This document shows positions 50,055 to 59,315 of a stretch of DNA of 64,000 bases, piece after piece. This DNA is from Methylobacterium haplocladii. GTDB taxonomy: Bacteria; Pseudomonadota; Alphaproteobacteria; Rhizobiales; Beijerinckiaceae. The stretch is from NCBI RefSeq assembly GCF_007992175.1, contig NZ_BJZT01000018.1, forward strand, positions 52,532 through 116,531. Direction: 5' to 3'. Position 1 is the stretch's first letter. Each line of letters begins with the position of its first letter. Under the pieces are notes generated by a model. The model did no database searches. It saw nothing but the letters and a program-made list of their open reading frames with translations, and was not told the origin of the DNA. A program made the position numbers and the translations under genes.

Positions 50055-50726
50055 ATGGACGGAGAGGCGATCGAGGAGCGCGAGCTGCTCTCGGACCGCA
50101 TCCACAATGCGCTGACCGACGCGATCACCTCCGGCAGCCTCGCCGCCGGCACGGCGCTCGACGAGCAGGATCTCGCCTCACGCTTCGGCGCCTCGCGCAC
50201 ACCGGTCCGCGAGGCGCTGCGGCAGCTCGCCTTCAACGGCCTCGTGGAATTGCGCCCGCGCCGCGGTGCCGTCGTCACGCGGATGACGCCGGAGCGTATC
50301 GCCGACATGTTCGAGACCACCGCCGAGATCGAGGCGATGTGTACCCGGCTGGCGACCTACCGGATGACGCTGCTCGAACGCAGCCGCCTGATCGACCTGC
50401 ACGATGCCTCGGCCGCGATCGTCGCGGCCGGCGACGTCGACGCCTACGACGCCTTCAACCGGGAATTCCACGAGACCCTGTACAAGGCGACCCACAACGC
50501 CTTCATGGCCGAGCAGGCGCTCGGCATCCGCTGGCGCCTCTCGGCCTTCCGCCGCACGCAACTTCGCCACGGCTCCCGCATCCGCTCCTCGCGGGAGGAG
50601 CACGGCGAGATCCTCGCCGCGATGGCGCAGGGCGACGGCGAGGCCGCGGCCCGGCGCATGCGCGCGCACATGCTCAACGCCGCGAGCGCGCTCGGCCGGT
50701 ATATTGCCGAGCAGACCGAGGGTTAG
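50055..50726 (+). CDS. GntR-family regulator, FCD subfamily
   Basis: 223 residues from the ATG at 50055 (CGAGGA before it). The winged helix (SGSLAAGTALDEQDLASRFG, then TPVREALRQLAFNGLVELRP) is followed by a helical FCD ligand domain with metal-binding Asp/His positions in DAFNREFHETLYKATHN. Such regulators sense small acids. Divergence from the TRAP genes and shared GCATAC motifs at mdcA and dctP suggest it controls malonate uptake and use, like MdcY or MatR. Confidence 0.88.
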   Translation: MDGEAIEERELLSDRIHNALTDAITSGSLAAGTALDEQDLASRFGASRTPVREALRQLAFNGLVELRPRRGAVVTRMTPERIADMFETTAEIEAMCTRLATYRMTLLERSRLIDLHDASAAIVAAGDVDAYDAFNREFHETLYKATHNAFMAEQALGIRWRLSAFRRTQLRHGSRIRSSREEHGEILAAMAQGDGEAAARRMRAHMLNAASALGRYIAEQTEG

Positions 50727-51577
50727 ACGGCGGCCCGCAAAGGCGCCATCTGGAACGACGGGCTCGCCACCGCGCCCTTGCGATAGAGCCCGCGATGGGC
50801 GCCGTCCGGCACCAGCGCGTCGGTCAGGCCGATCACGGTCTCGGCCGCACCGAGCAGCACGGCGCCGTCGGGGGCCAGCGATTTCGCGATCCGCCGCAGC
50901 ACGTCGCTCTTCGTCGGCATGTCGAAATAGATCAGCACGTTGCGACAGAACACGATGTCGAACGCGCCGAGATGTTCGAAGGGCTGGAGCAGGTTGAGCG
51001 GCCGGAAATCGATCATGGCGCCGAGGCCGGGATCGATGCGCCAGCGGTCGCCGACCTGGGTGAAATACTTGACGAGGAGTTGTGCCGGCAGGCCGCGCTG
51101 CACCTCGAAATGGCTGTAGAAGCCGGCCTTGGCCTTCTCCAGGATCTCGGTCGAGAGGTCGGTGGCGACGATCTCGACATGCCAGCCCGCGAGCCGCGGC
51201 GCGGCCTCCCGCAGCAGCATGGCCAGCGAGTAGGGTTCCTGCCCGCTCGACGAGGCCGCGCTCCAGATGCGCAGGCGGCGTGTCGCGGCCCGTGCCGTGA
51301 TCGCACCCGGCAGCAGCACGTCGCGGAACAGGTCGAACGGCAGCCGATCGCGGAAGAAGAAGGTCTCGTTAGTGGTCATCGCCTCGACCACCGCCTGCTC
51401 GACGCCGCTGCGCGAGGACCGCAGGGCCGTGCAGAGGTCGGCGAGCGTGGCGAGGCCGAACCGGCGGCAGACCGGGCCGAGCCGGCTCTCGATCAGGTAG
51501 CGCTTCTCCGGCCCGAGCGCGAGGCCGGAGCGGTCCTTCAGGTAGACCCGCAGATATTCGAAGGCGACGTCGCTCAT
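50723..51577 (-). CDS. cheR: Chemotaxis protein methyltransferase CheR
   Basis: 284 residues. An N-terminal helical domain, then the SAM-binding part with IWSAASSSGQEPYSLAMLLR and DIVFCRNVLIYFD. It methylates glutamates on chemoreceptors. Its ATG overlaps cheB by 4 bp (51574-51577). Its 3' end overlaps the end of the gntR gene (50723-50726), tail to tail. Confidence 0.92.
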   Translation of the reverse strand: MSDVAFEYLRVYLKDRSGLALGPEKRYLIESRLGPVCRRFGLATLADLCTALRSSRSGVEQAVVEAMTTNETFFFRDRLPFDLFRDVLLPGAITARAATRRLRIWSAASSSGQEPYSLAMLLREAAPRLAGWHVEIVATDLSTEILEKAKAGFYSHFEVQRGLPAQLLVKYFTQVGDRWRIDPGLGAMIDFRPLNLLQPFEHLGAFDIVFCRNVLIYFDMPTKSDVLRRIAKSLAPDGAVLLGAAETVIGLTDALVPDGAHRGLYRKGAVASPSFQMAPLRAAV

Positions 51578-52722
51578 CGTCCCTGACCCGTCAGCTGCGC
51601 CTTGAGGGCCGGCCCGATCTCGGGCAGCGGCAGGACGCCGTGGGCGAGCCCGGCCTTGGCGACGCTGCCGGGCATGCCCCAGACCGTACTCGTGGCCTCG
51701 TCCTGCGCCAGCATGATGCCCCCCGCCTCGACGAGCGCGCGCGCGCCGGCCGTGCCGTCGGCGCCCATGCCGGTCAGGACCACGCTCAGCGTTGCCGCCC
51801 CGAAGACGGTCGCGGCATCGAAGAACATCACGTCCACTGCCGGACGGCAGAAATTCACCACGGGGCCGTCGTCGAGCCGGATCACCGGCTCGCCGCGGGC
51901 GAGGCCCATGTGCCGGCCTCCCGGAGCGACGTAGATCCGTCCGGGCTGCAGGCGCTCGTCCGCCTTGGCCTCGGCCGCCGGCAGGCCGACGCGGGCACCG
52001 AGATGCTCGGCGAAGACCGCGGTGAAGACCGGCGGCATATGCTGTACGATCAGGACCGGAACGCTGCGCAGGGTCGCGGCGCCGATCTTCTCCAGCACGT
52101 CGCCGACCGCCCGGGGACCGCCGGTCGAGGCGCCGATCAGGAGGCAGCGCGGGGGGACCGTCGTCCGGGGCTTCGGCCGCAGCACGATCGGCGTGGCCGC
52201 GCGCGGCGCCGGCGCCGCGAGCGGAGCGGCGCCATGGCTCGACGGGACCACTGCGGCCCGGCGCGCACGCTTGCCGCCGAACAGGCGCACCCGTTCGATC
52301 AGGTCGCTCCGGAAGCTGTCGGAGCTGGTGACGCCGCGTGCGCTCTCAGGCTTCGGCAGGTAGTCGACCGCGCCGAGCGCGAGGCATTTCAGGGAGATGT
52401 CGGCATTGCGCTGGGTCAGGGTCGACATCATCACGACCTGGAGGCCGGGCACGCGCGCCAGCATCAGCGGCAGCGCCTGCGTCCCGTCCATCTCCGGCAT
52501 GTCGATGTCGAGGAGCACCACGTCGGGGTCGTGGCGCGCCAGCGCGTCGAGAGCGATCCGGCCGTTCGCGGCGGTGCCGGCGACCTCGAAGCCGGCCTCC
52601 GCGAGCCAGCGCGCGACGAGGCCGCGCACCACCGCGGAGTCGTCGGCGATCAGCACCCGGATCGGCGCGGAGGCGGCCGGGAGCGGACCGGAATGGGAGG
52701 TGACGGCGAGGGCGGCCGGCAT
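51574..52722 (-). CDS. cheB: Chemotaxis response regulator protein-glutamate methylesterase CheB
   Basis: 382 residues. The receiver domain has its phospho-acceptor in VVLLDIDMPEMDG. The methylesterase domain shows the Ser in LIGASTGGPRAV, the His in VLIVQHMPPVFTAVFA and the Asp in TGMGADGTAGA. It removes methyl groups from receptors in adaptation. Coupled to cheR. Confidence 0.93.
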   Translation of the reverse strand: MPAALAVTSHSGPLPAASAPIRVLIADDSAVVRGLVARWLAEAGFEVAGTAANGRIALDALARHDPDVVLLDIDMPEMDGTQALPLMLARVPGLQVVMMSTLTQRNADISLKCLALGAVDYLPKPESARGVTSSDSFRSDLIERVRLFGGKRARRAAVVPSSHGAAPLAAPAPRAATPIVLRPKPRTTVPPRCLLIGASTGGPRAVGDVLEKIGAATLRSVPVLIVQHMPPVFTAVFAEHLGARVGLPAAEAKADERLQPGRIYVAPGGRHMGLARGEPVIRLDDGPVVNFCRPAVDVMFFDAATVFGAATLSVVLTGMGADGTAGARALVEAGGIMLAQDEATSTVWGMPGSVAKAGLAHGVLPLPEIGPALKAQLTGQGR

Positions 52723-52825
52723 GGGCTGAGCGCTTCCAGGGCGGGGTCGAGGGAGTCGGGGGCGACGGACCTGCGAGCCGGAGGCGGCCAGCGCGGGATC
52801 GGAACGGCTGTCTCGGTCGAGAGCC

Positions 52826-53209
52826 TCAGGCGGCGTGCGCCTCTCTGGGGAATCCGACCTGTTCGAGCTTGGTGATCAGGATGTCCCGGTCGAAGGGCTT
52901 CATGATGTATTCGTCGGCGCCCCCATGGAGCGCGCGGGCGATGGCGCCGACGTCGTTCTCGGTGGTGCAGAACAGGACCTTCGGGTGCGCGCCGCCGGGC
53001 GAGGCGCGCAACGCCTTGAGGAACTCGTAGCCGTCCATCTTCGGCATGGTCCAATCGAGCAGGATCACGTCCGGCATGGCGGCCGTGCAGAGGGCGAGCG
53101 CGGTTTCGCCGTCCTCGGCATCCGAGACCGTGAGGTTCGCGGTCTCGAGGATGCGTCGGGCCACCTTCCGGATGACGGCGGAATCGTCGACGATCAGGGC
53201 GGTTCTCAT
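52826..53209 (-). CDS. CheY-like response regulator
   Basis: 127 residues, a receiver only. LIVDDSAVIRKVARRIL, phospho-Asp in VILLDWTMPKMDGYEFL, Thr in LFCTTEND and Lys in YIMKPFDRD. Within the che cluster it is the probable motor-binding output (CheY). Between cheB and this gene 100 bp carry its 3' trailer and cheB start signals. Confidence 0.9.
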   Translation of the reverse strand: MRTALIVDDSAVIRKVARRILETANLTVSDAEDGETALALCTAAMPDVILLDWTMPKMDGYEFLKALRASPGGAHPKVLFCTTENDVGAIARALHGGADEYIMKPFDRDILITKLEQVGFPREAHAA

Positions 53210-53239
53210 GTCGGGGCTCGGTCTGGGGTCATGAGGATG

Positions 53240-53743
53240 TCAGGCTGCGAGCGACTCGCCGAAGGCGAGCAGCGCACCGATGTCGAGGATCACCAGCAGG
53301 CGTCCGTCGAGGCGGTGGACCGCGGTGGCGAGATCGCGCCAGCGTGCGTCGAGATTGATCGGCACCGGCTCGGAGGTGTCGGCACCGAGCTTGAGCACTT
53401 CGCCGACGCCGTCGGTCACGAGGGCGAAGGTCTCGGCTCCCTGCTCCAGGCCGATCGCCATGCAGGCGGCGCCGGGTGCGCGATCGGGCAGGCCGAGGCG
53501 GCGGCGCAGGCAGAGCGCCGTGACCACGCGGCCCCGCAGGTTGATCAGGCCGACGATTTCGCGCGGCGCCAGCGGGACGCCCGTCACGCCCGAAGGGACG
53601 AAGACGTCGTGGACGCGCTCGATGGCGAGGCCGAACATCGCCTCGCCCACGAGGACGGTGACGTATTCGCGCGGACCCACGGCGACGGCGGGCTCGGCGG
53701 CGTTGGTGTTGGCGGCCTGCATGGTGGCGGTTCCGGAGGACAT
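53240..53743 (-). CDS. cheW: Chemotaxis coupling protein CheW
   Basis: 167 residues. Two-barrel CheW fold with VTVLVGEAMFGLAIERVHDV, then IVGLINLRGRVVTALCLRRR and MAIGLEQGAETFALVTDGVG. It bridges receptors and CheA. The ATG at 53743 is 3 bp after the cheA stop; an ATG at 53722 is also possible. The longer open frame on this strand is a shadow of cheA. Confidence 0.88.
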   Translation of the reverse strand: MSSGTATMQAANTNAAEPAVAVGPREYVTVLVGEAMFGLAIERVHDVFVPSGVTGVPLAPREIVGLINLRGRVVTALCLRRRLGLPDRAPGAACMAIGLEQGAETFALVTDGVGEVLKLGADTSEPVPINLDARWRDLATAVHRLDGRLLVILDIGALLAFGESLAA

Positions 53744-53748
53744 GGGGA

Positions 53749-56439
53749 TCAGGCAGCCTGGTCGAGAGGAGCAGCGTCGAGTTCGGCGAGCGCCGCGACG
53801 AGGCCGCTGCGGTCGAACTTCGCCACGAGATCGTTGATCGCCAGGGCCCGCGCCCGCGTGACCGCGTCGGGACCGATGGCACCCGACAGGGCGATCACGG
53901 GCAGCCCGGAGATCCGTCCGCCGCCCCTCCGCATCTCGGCGACGAGGTCGAAGCCGCTGCGGACCGGCATCTCCAGATCGGCCACCACCACGGAGATATC
54001 CGGATCGGCCTTCAGCCGGGCGATCGCCTCGTCGGCGCCCGCCGCCGTGGCGACGTCGTAGCCCGCGGCCTTCAGCACCGGCGTCAGCAGGTTGCGGAAG
54101 AAGGCGGAGTCGTCGACGAGCAGCAGCGTCGGGTTCTTGGCCTTCGCGGCGCGCGGTCCCCGTGCCCAGTCGTCGTAGGCGAGCGGCAGGAAGTGGGCGA
54201 CGTCGACGATGTCGGTGGCCCGGCCGCGCAGAACGGCAGAGCCGATCAGGTCGGAGCGCTCGGCGACGATCTCGACGTTGAGGTGATCCTCGACGATGTC
54301 GACGATCTCGTCGACGACGAGGCCCATCGCGCGGTCGCCGTCCGAGAACACCACCAGCGCCTGGGTGCCCTGCGAGCGGATCACGATGGCGGGGTCGGCC
54401 GGCACCAGCGGCATCAGCTTGCCGCGGTACTGGATCAGCGGACGGCCGGCGAGCCACTCGATCTTGCTCGCATCGATCTCCTCGATGCGGGTGACGAGGG
54501 AGAGCGGCACGGCCTTGAAGCTGCCGCCGCCCTTGAAGACCAACAGCGTCGCCTTGTCCAAGGCGGCCTCGGCCGCCTCGTCGACCTGCGTCGCGCTATC
54601 GCTGGACACGGCACCCTGACCGACCTTGCGCGCGATGCCGTTGGGATCGACGATCAGCACCACGGCGCCGTCGCCGAGGATGGTGTTGCCGGCGAACAGC
54701 GGGATGTGACGCAGCTTCGAGGACATCGGCTTCACGACGATCTCTTCCGTGTGGAAGACTTCGTCGACGAGGATGCCGAAGCGCTGGCGCCCGACCTGGG
54801 CGACGACGACGAAGCCGGAGACCGGGCCACCCGCCTGGTCCGTGTCCGCCTTCATCAGGCCGGAGAGCGAGGTGATCGGCAGGAGCCGCTCGCGCAGGCG
54901 CAGCACGGGCGCGCCGTTGATGTGCTCGACCCGGTGGGTGCCCTCTGCTTCGATCCGCACGAGTTCGAGCACGGCGATCTGCGGCACGGCGTAGCGCTGG
55001 CCGCTCGCCTCGACGATCAGCGCCGAGATGATGGCGAGGGTCAGCGGGATCTTGATGGTGAAGGTGGTTCCGGCGCCACGCTGGGTGGCGATGTCGATCA
55101 TGCCGCCGATCGACTCGATGTTCGTCTTGACGACGTCCATGCCGACGCCGCGGCCGGATACCGAGGTCACGGTCTGGGCCGTCGAGAAGCCGGCGTGGAA
55201 GATGAACTTCGCCACCTCGGAATCGCTCATGCGCTCGACGTCGGCCTGGCTGGCGATGCCGCGATCCACCGCCTTGCGGCGGATGGCGACGAGGTCGAGC
55301 CCGCGTCCGTCGTCGGCGATCTCGATCGAGATGGTGCCTCCCTCGTGATAGGCCGACAGGCGGATGGTGCCCCCGGCCGGCTTGCCGGCCCGGATGCGTT
55401 CGCCCGTCGACTCGATGCCGTGATCGGCCGAGTTGCGGACCATGTGGGTCAGCGGATCCTTGATGAGTTCGAGCACCTGCCGGTCGAGCTCGGTCTCGGC
55501 GCCGAGCATCACCAGCTCGATGCCCTTGGACAGTTCTGCCGAGAGGTCGCGCACCACGCGCGGCAGCTTCTGCCAGGCGTTGCCGATCGGCTGCATGCGG
55601 GTCTTCATCACGCCATCCTGCAACTCGGCGGTGACGTGGCTGAGCCGCTGCAGCGGAACCTTGTAGCTCGAATCCTCGTGGCGGCGGGCAATCTCGAGCA
55701 GCTGGTTGCGGGTCAGCACCAGCTCCGAGACCATGGTCATCAGGTGCTCGAGGGTCTCGACGTTGACCCGGATCGTGCGGTTCTTCTGCGCGGCCGCTTC
55801 GGCCTCCGGCGACATCTCGACGGGCTTGGCCTCGGCGGCCGGAGCCTGCGGGGCCGGTGCGGGAGCCGGCGCAGTGGCAGCGGCGGGAGCGGGCGCCTCG
55901 GCGACGGGAGTGGGCGCGGTGAGCGGCGGCAGCTCGTCCGGGCCTTCCGCTTCCATGAAGGCGCGCTCGAGATCCTCCAGCGAAACCTCGCCGGGTTTGA
56001 GCTCGCGCGCCAGCGCCTGGACCACCAGGGGCGCGGATGCGGGGGCCGCGGCCGGCGGGGTCGCCGGCTCCTGGGACATGGCGTCGAGGGCCTCGATGAG
56101 GTCCGCATCCGAGCCTGCCGGCTCGGTGCCGCCGGCTTCGAGGTCGGCCAGGATCGCCTTGAGGCGGTCGAGGGTCGCGAGAATCAGCGTGACGGAGGCG
56201 GAGCTGACCGGGAACCCGTCGCGGAACCGGCCCATCAGGTTCTCGGCCGCGTGCGCCAGGGCTTCGAGGCGCGGCAGGCCGAGGAACCCGCAGGTTCCCT
56301 TGATGGTGTGGACCAGGCGGAAGATGTTTCGCAGGATCGGCTGGTTGTTGGGATCCTGCTCGAATTTCACGAGCTCGGCATCGACGGTATCGAGATGCTC
56401 GGCGCTCTCGGTGAGGAACTCGCGAAGCAGATCGTCCAT
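53749..56439 (-). CDS. cheA: Hybrid chemotaxis histidine kinase CheA with two CheW domains and receiver
   Basis: 896 residues. The Hpt domain has phospho-His44 in FRLVHTIKGTCGFLG, then a Pro/Ala-rich linker (about 125-210). No clear CheY-binding P2 domain is visible. Next come the dimer helices, an ATPase with HMVRNSADHGIES and SGRGVGMDVVKTNIESIGG, a CheW-like domain (RYAVPQIAVLELVRIE), a second CheW-like domain (TLLVFKGGGSFKAVPLSL) and a C-terminal receiver (LLLVDDSAFFRNLL; Asp in VVVADLEMPVRSG). It phosphorylates CheY and CheB in response to receptors. The added receiver may act as an internal phosphate sink. First gene of the cheA-cheW-cheY-cheB-cheR unit. Confidence 0.92.
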   Translation of the reverse strand: MDDLLREFLTESAEHLDTVDAELVKFEQDPNNQPILRNIFRLVHTIKGTCGFLGLPRLEALAHAAENLMGRFRDGFPVSSASVTLILATLDRLKAILADLEAGGTEPAGSDADLIEALDAMSQEPATPPAAAPASAPLVVQALARELKPGEVSLEDLERAFMEAEGPDELPPLTAPTPVAEAPAPAAATAPAPAPAPQAPAAEAKPVEMSPEAEAAAQKNRTIRVNVETLEHLMTMVSELVLTRNQLLEIARRHEDSSYKVPLQRLSHVTAELQDGVMKTRMQPIGNAWQKLPRVVRDLSAELSKGIELVMLGAETELDRQVLELIKDPLTHMVRNSADHGIESTGERIRAGKPAGGTIRLSAYHEGGTISIEIADDGRGLDLVAIRRKAVDRGIASQADVERMSDSEVAKFIFHAGFSTAQTVTSVSGRGVGMDVVKTNIESIGGMIDIATQRGAGTTFTIKIPLTLAIISALIVEASGQRYAVPQIAVLELVRIEAEGTHRVEHINGAPVLRLRERLLPITSLSGLMKADTDQAGGPVSGFVVVAQVGRQRFGILVDEVFHTEEIVVKPMSSKLRHIPLFAGNTILGDGAVVLIVDPNGIARKVGQGAVSSDSATQVDEAAEAALDKATLLVFKGGGSFKAVPLSLVTRIEEIDASKIEWLAGRPLIQYRGKLMPLVPADPAIVIRSQGTQALVVFSDGDRAMGLVVDEIVDIVEDHLNVEIVAERSDLIGSAVLRGRATDIVDVAHFLPLAYDDWARGPRAAKAKNPTLLLVDDSAFFRNLLTPVLKAAGYDVATAAGADEAIARLKADPDISVVVADLEMPVRSGFDLVAEMRRGGGRISGLPVIALSGAIGPDAVTRARALAINDLVAKFDRSGLVAALAELDAAPLDQAA

Positions 56440-56597
56440 CGTCCAGTACTCGGTCTACGCGCAGGCATCTGCCGTGCAAAACGGACTGTGACCGAGTTGG
56501 GTTAGTGAAGTGTTGCGGGCAGGCGTCCACGGCCGTCCTGTCTTCGGCCATCTTCCCCTGGTTCTGATCAGTGACGGTAACGTACCGGTCACCATGA

Positions 56598-57278
56598 ATG
56601 AAAACCGGTATTCGCTACACAAGCTGCACGTGCAACCGTAGCGGCAATCACGACTTGACCGTTCACTCGACTTTGGAGGACTGCGTCGTGCTTGCCTTCG
56701 GACCTCTACCTTTGGCGACGGAGGATCGGGTAACCGTGTCCGGACGCTGCACGATCGGCGAGGACAGGGAATTTCCCTGCGTCGTCCACCTCCCGGACAG
56801 CGAGACCGCAGAGGTGACCTGCGATTACCTCGCGTCGGACGACGACATCGGCCGCGAAGTGATCTGTTACGTCGACGGCATCGGACTGATCGCCGGAAGC
56901 ATCCGCGAACTGACCGAGACCGGCTTCGTCATCGGCGTCGAGGTCAATGCGGGGCGACAGGCCCGGATCGAGGCACGCCTGACCTGGCTCCGCAGCAACG
57001 TCGACGGGCTGTCCGACCGGCGCGCCGGCGCCCGCATCGTGCCCAAGCAGCGCCGTACCACGGTGAAATGGCCGGACGGCCGGTCCCTCGCCGCCGAGAT
57101 CGCCGACCTGTCGATGTCGGGCGCCGGGCTGGTGGTCGCCGAGAGGCCGAACGTCGGCGCCGTGGTCACCGTCGGCAAGCGCTACGCCACGGTCATCCGC
57201 CACAAGGACGACGGCATCGGTGTCGCCTTCCGGCTGCCGTTCAGCGTCGAGACGTTCAACGAGCAGGTGGTGCTGTAA
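56598..57278 (+). CDS. PilZ domain protein
   Basis: 226 residues. The C-terminal PilZ barrel has the c-di-GMP signature RRAGAR near residue 141 and DLSMSGAGL about 30 residues on, both intact. The N-terminal half may be a second, degenerate PilZ-like barrel (YLASDDDIGREVICYVDGIG). The start is uncertain: ATGs at 56594 and 56598 are both possible, and the first 20 residues are atypical. Adjacent to cheA and divergent from it, it may link c-di-GMP to motility. Confidence 0.8.
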   Translation: MKTGIRYTSCTCNRSGNHDLTVHSTLEDCVVLAFGPLPLATEDRVTVSGRCTIGEDREFPCVVHLPDSETAEVTCDYLASDDDIGREVICYVDGIGLIAGSIRELTETGFVIGVEVNAGRQARIEARLTWLRSNVDGLSDRRAGARIVPKQRRTTVKWPDGRSLAAEIADLSMSGAGLVVAERPNVGAVVTVGKRYATVIRHKDDGIGVAFRLPFSVETFNEQVVL

Positions 57279-57310
57279 AGATTACCCCGAACAATTCCGG
57301 AACCTTCGAC

Positions 57311-57400
57311 CGTCGTTCCGAGCGCGGTGAAGCGATCCAGGGCCGCATCCCGAACGATGGGTTCGCGCCTCCGCGTCGCTTCGCTGCGCTCGCAATGACG
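57311..57400. repeat. Dispersed repeat with GCAATGACG end
   Basis: About 90 bp between two tail-to-tail genes. The right end (TCGCTTCGCTGCGCTCGCAATGACG with its reverse-type left end CGTCGTTCCGAGCG) is of the kind found in many rhizobial genomes, and its right part is shared with 42891-42920. Confidence 0.6.
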
Positions 57401-57423
57401 AAGGCGGCGGCGATAGGCCGGTC

Positions 57424-58155
57424 CTACGCCAGCGCCGTATCCGAAGGCTCGCTGTCCGACGGGCGGTCGTCCTCGGAGGTCGGGGCATTGGCCGGAGCCG
57501 GCTCCACGGAGGCTTCGGTCGGGGCGGCGCGGATCGTGACCGCGTCGCCCTCGATCGCAAACGTCACCTTCATCGCGGCCGCGCGGGCGACGAGGCCGGC
57601 GTAGTAGGCCAGGATGCCGTGGGAATCGACGGCGCCGTCCTCGGGCGTGCCGGCGATCAACTCTTCGGCATGGGGCGGGATCCGGGCGTGCGAGCCCTTG
57701 GCCACGATCACGATCTCGGGTGCGTCGCCGGTGCCGGTGACCGTCACGTCGATCAGGCCGCCGCGCGGGATCGCGGTGTTGGAGATCACCACGAGGTTCA
57801 GCAGCAGCTTGACCTTGTTCTTCGGGAACAGGGCCACCGGCGCGCTCCAGGCGATGTCCGGCTTCTCATCCGCGAACATGTTGCGGGTCAGCTTCTCGGC
57901 GTCGGCTAGGTCGATCGCCGCACCCGCCGAGCCCGAAGCGCCGAAGGCGATCCTGGCGAACTGCACCCGGGCCGAGGCGGTACGCGCGCTCTTGCGGATC
58001 AGGTCGAGAGCGAATTCCCGCATCGACGGATCGTTGTCGTCCTCGAGCACCTCGAGCCCGTTGTTGATCGCCCCGACGGGGCTGATCAGGTCGTGGCAGA
58101 CCCGCGAGCACAGCAGCGCCGAGAGATCGAGGGCGTCGAGGGTGAGGCTGGCCAT
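57424..58155 (-). CDS. chpT: Histidine phosphotransferase ChpT
   Basis: 243 residues. The phospho-His lies in LLCSRVCHDLISPVGAINNG, the exact ChpT pattern, and a degenerate ATPase-like domain follows (LLLNLVVISNTAIPRGG). In alphaproteobacteria ChpT passes phosphate from CckA to CtrA and CpdR and so controls the cell cycle and, in many species, flagellar genes. A variable acidic tail follows. The ATG at 58155 is the natural start; the frame upstream is not conserved in style. Confidence 0.9.
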   Translation of the reverse strand: MASLTLDALDLSALLCSRVCHDLISPVGAINNGLEVLEDDNDPSMREFALDLIRKSARTASARVQFARIAFGASGSAGAAIDLADAEKLTRNMFADEKPDIAWSAPVALFPKNKVKLLLNLVVISNTAIPRGGLIDVTVTGTGDAPEIVIVAKGSHARIPPHAEELIAGTPEDGAVDSHGILAYYAGLVARAAAMKVTFAIEGDAVTIRAAPTEASVEPAPANAPTSEDDRPSDSEPSDTALA

Positions 58156-58283
58156 GGTGCGGCTCCGCGATGAGTTCTGTCGGGCGTGCGCTGCGTGTCC
58201 GGCACCGATAGACACCGGGGCCTGCTTTGAAAAGCGTCAGCGGTTCTCGACGAGACGTGTCGACAAGCGCCGGCCTTCGGGGC

Positions 58284-59228
58284 ATGACCACAGGGATGAG
58301 TGCTTCCGCCTCACAACCGCGTCCTGCGTCACGCCCTCGCCTGACCGCGCCCGTCTCGGGTCCGGTGCGCGACGCCATCGCGGCGGGCCTCGCCGAGATC
58401 GCCTGCGGGGCCGGTGAGATCCTGCGCGGCTACCATGGCGGCGACTGCCCGCATAAGCTCAAGCCCGACGGGTCCCCGGCCAGCCTCGCCGATGCTCGCT
58501 CGGAGGAATTCATCGTCGAGGCGTTGACCCAGCGCTGGCCCGGCATCCCGGTCATCGCCGAGGAAAACAGCTGCGAGGCCGCCACCGCCGAGCTGTTCTT
58601 CCTGGTCGATCCCCTCGACGGCACCCGCGATTTTTTGGCCGGCATTCCCGAATACAGCGTCAATATCGGCCTGATCTGCAACGACCGGCCGATCGCGGCG
58701 GCGCTGGCCGCGCCCGGTCTGTTCCGCGTCTGGTACGCCGGCACCGAGGCCGTCGAGGCTCCGATCCGCAAGGGCCGCCCCGGCGAGCCGCGCCCGATCG
58801 CGGTACGGGCCCCGCCGCGCGACGGGCTCGTTGCCCTGGTGAGCCGGATGCACGGCGACCGCGACACCGACAACTGCCTCGACGGCCTGCCCATCGCCCT
58901 GCGGCGGGTGGCCTCCTCGGCGCTCAAGTTCGGCCTGCTCGCTGCCGGCGAGGCCGATGTCTACGTGCGCTGCGTGCCGACGATGGAATGGGACACGGCG
59001 GCCGGCGACCACATCCTCGCCGTCGCAGGCGGCTGCGTGGTCGGACCGGACGGCGAGCGGCTCACCTACGGCCACCGCTCGCGGCTCTACCGCAACGGCC
59101 CCTTCGCGGCCTTCGGCGCGTGCGGGCAGGCGCCTGCCGTCGCGTTACCCGAGCGCTGCACGGTGAGCTACCGCGAGCGTCGCCGGGCCGGAGAAGCCAC
59201 ACCGGACGAAACCTCCGCGAGATCGTGA
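58284..59228 (+). CDS. Inositol-monophosphatase family phosphatase (CysQ/HisN-like)
   Basis: 314 residues from the ATG at 58284. The metal site is complete: VIAEENS, VDPLDGTRDF and EWDTAAGDHIL. The substrate may be 3'-phosphoadenosine 5'-phosphate (CysQ) or an inositol or histidinol phosphate; the sequence alone does not decide, though the length and the ICNDRPIAAALAAP segment favour CysQ. No ribosome site is strong. It is divergent from chpT. Confidence 0.85.
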   Translation: MTTGMSASASQPRPASRPRLTAPVSGPVRDAIAAGLAEIACGAGEILRGYHGGDCPHKLKPDGSPASLADARSEEFIVEALTQRWPGIPVIAEENSCEAATAELFFLVDPLDGTRDFLAGIPEYSVNIGLICNDRPIAAALAAPGLFRVWYAGTEAVEAPIRKGRPGEPRPIAVRAPPRDGLVALVSRMHGDRDTDNCLDGLPIALRRVASSALKFGLLAAGEADVYVRCVPTMEWDTAAGDHILAVAGGCVVGPDGERLTYGHRSRLYRNGPFAAFGACGQAPAVALPERCTVSYRERRRAGEATPDETSARS

Positions 59229-59315
59229 CGCGGCGTTAACCTTGTCTTGCCGCGAACCGTCCATACTCCCCCGAATCGAGGGATTCGGCGCGGATTCCGC
59301 GCAAGGAGGATCGCG

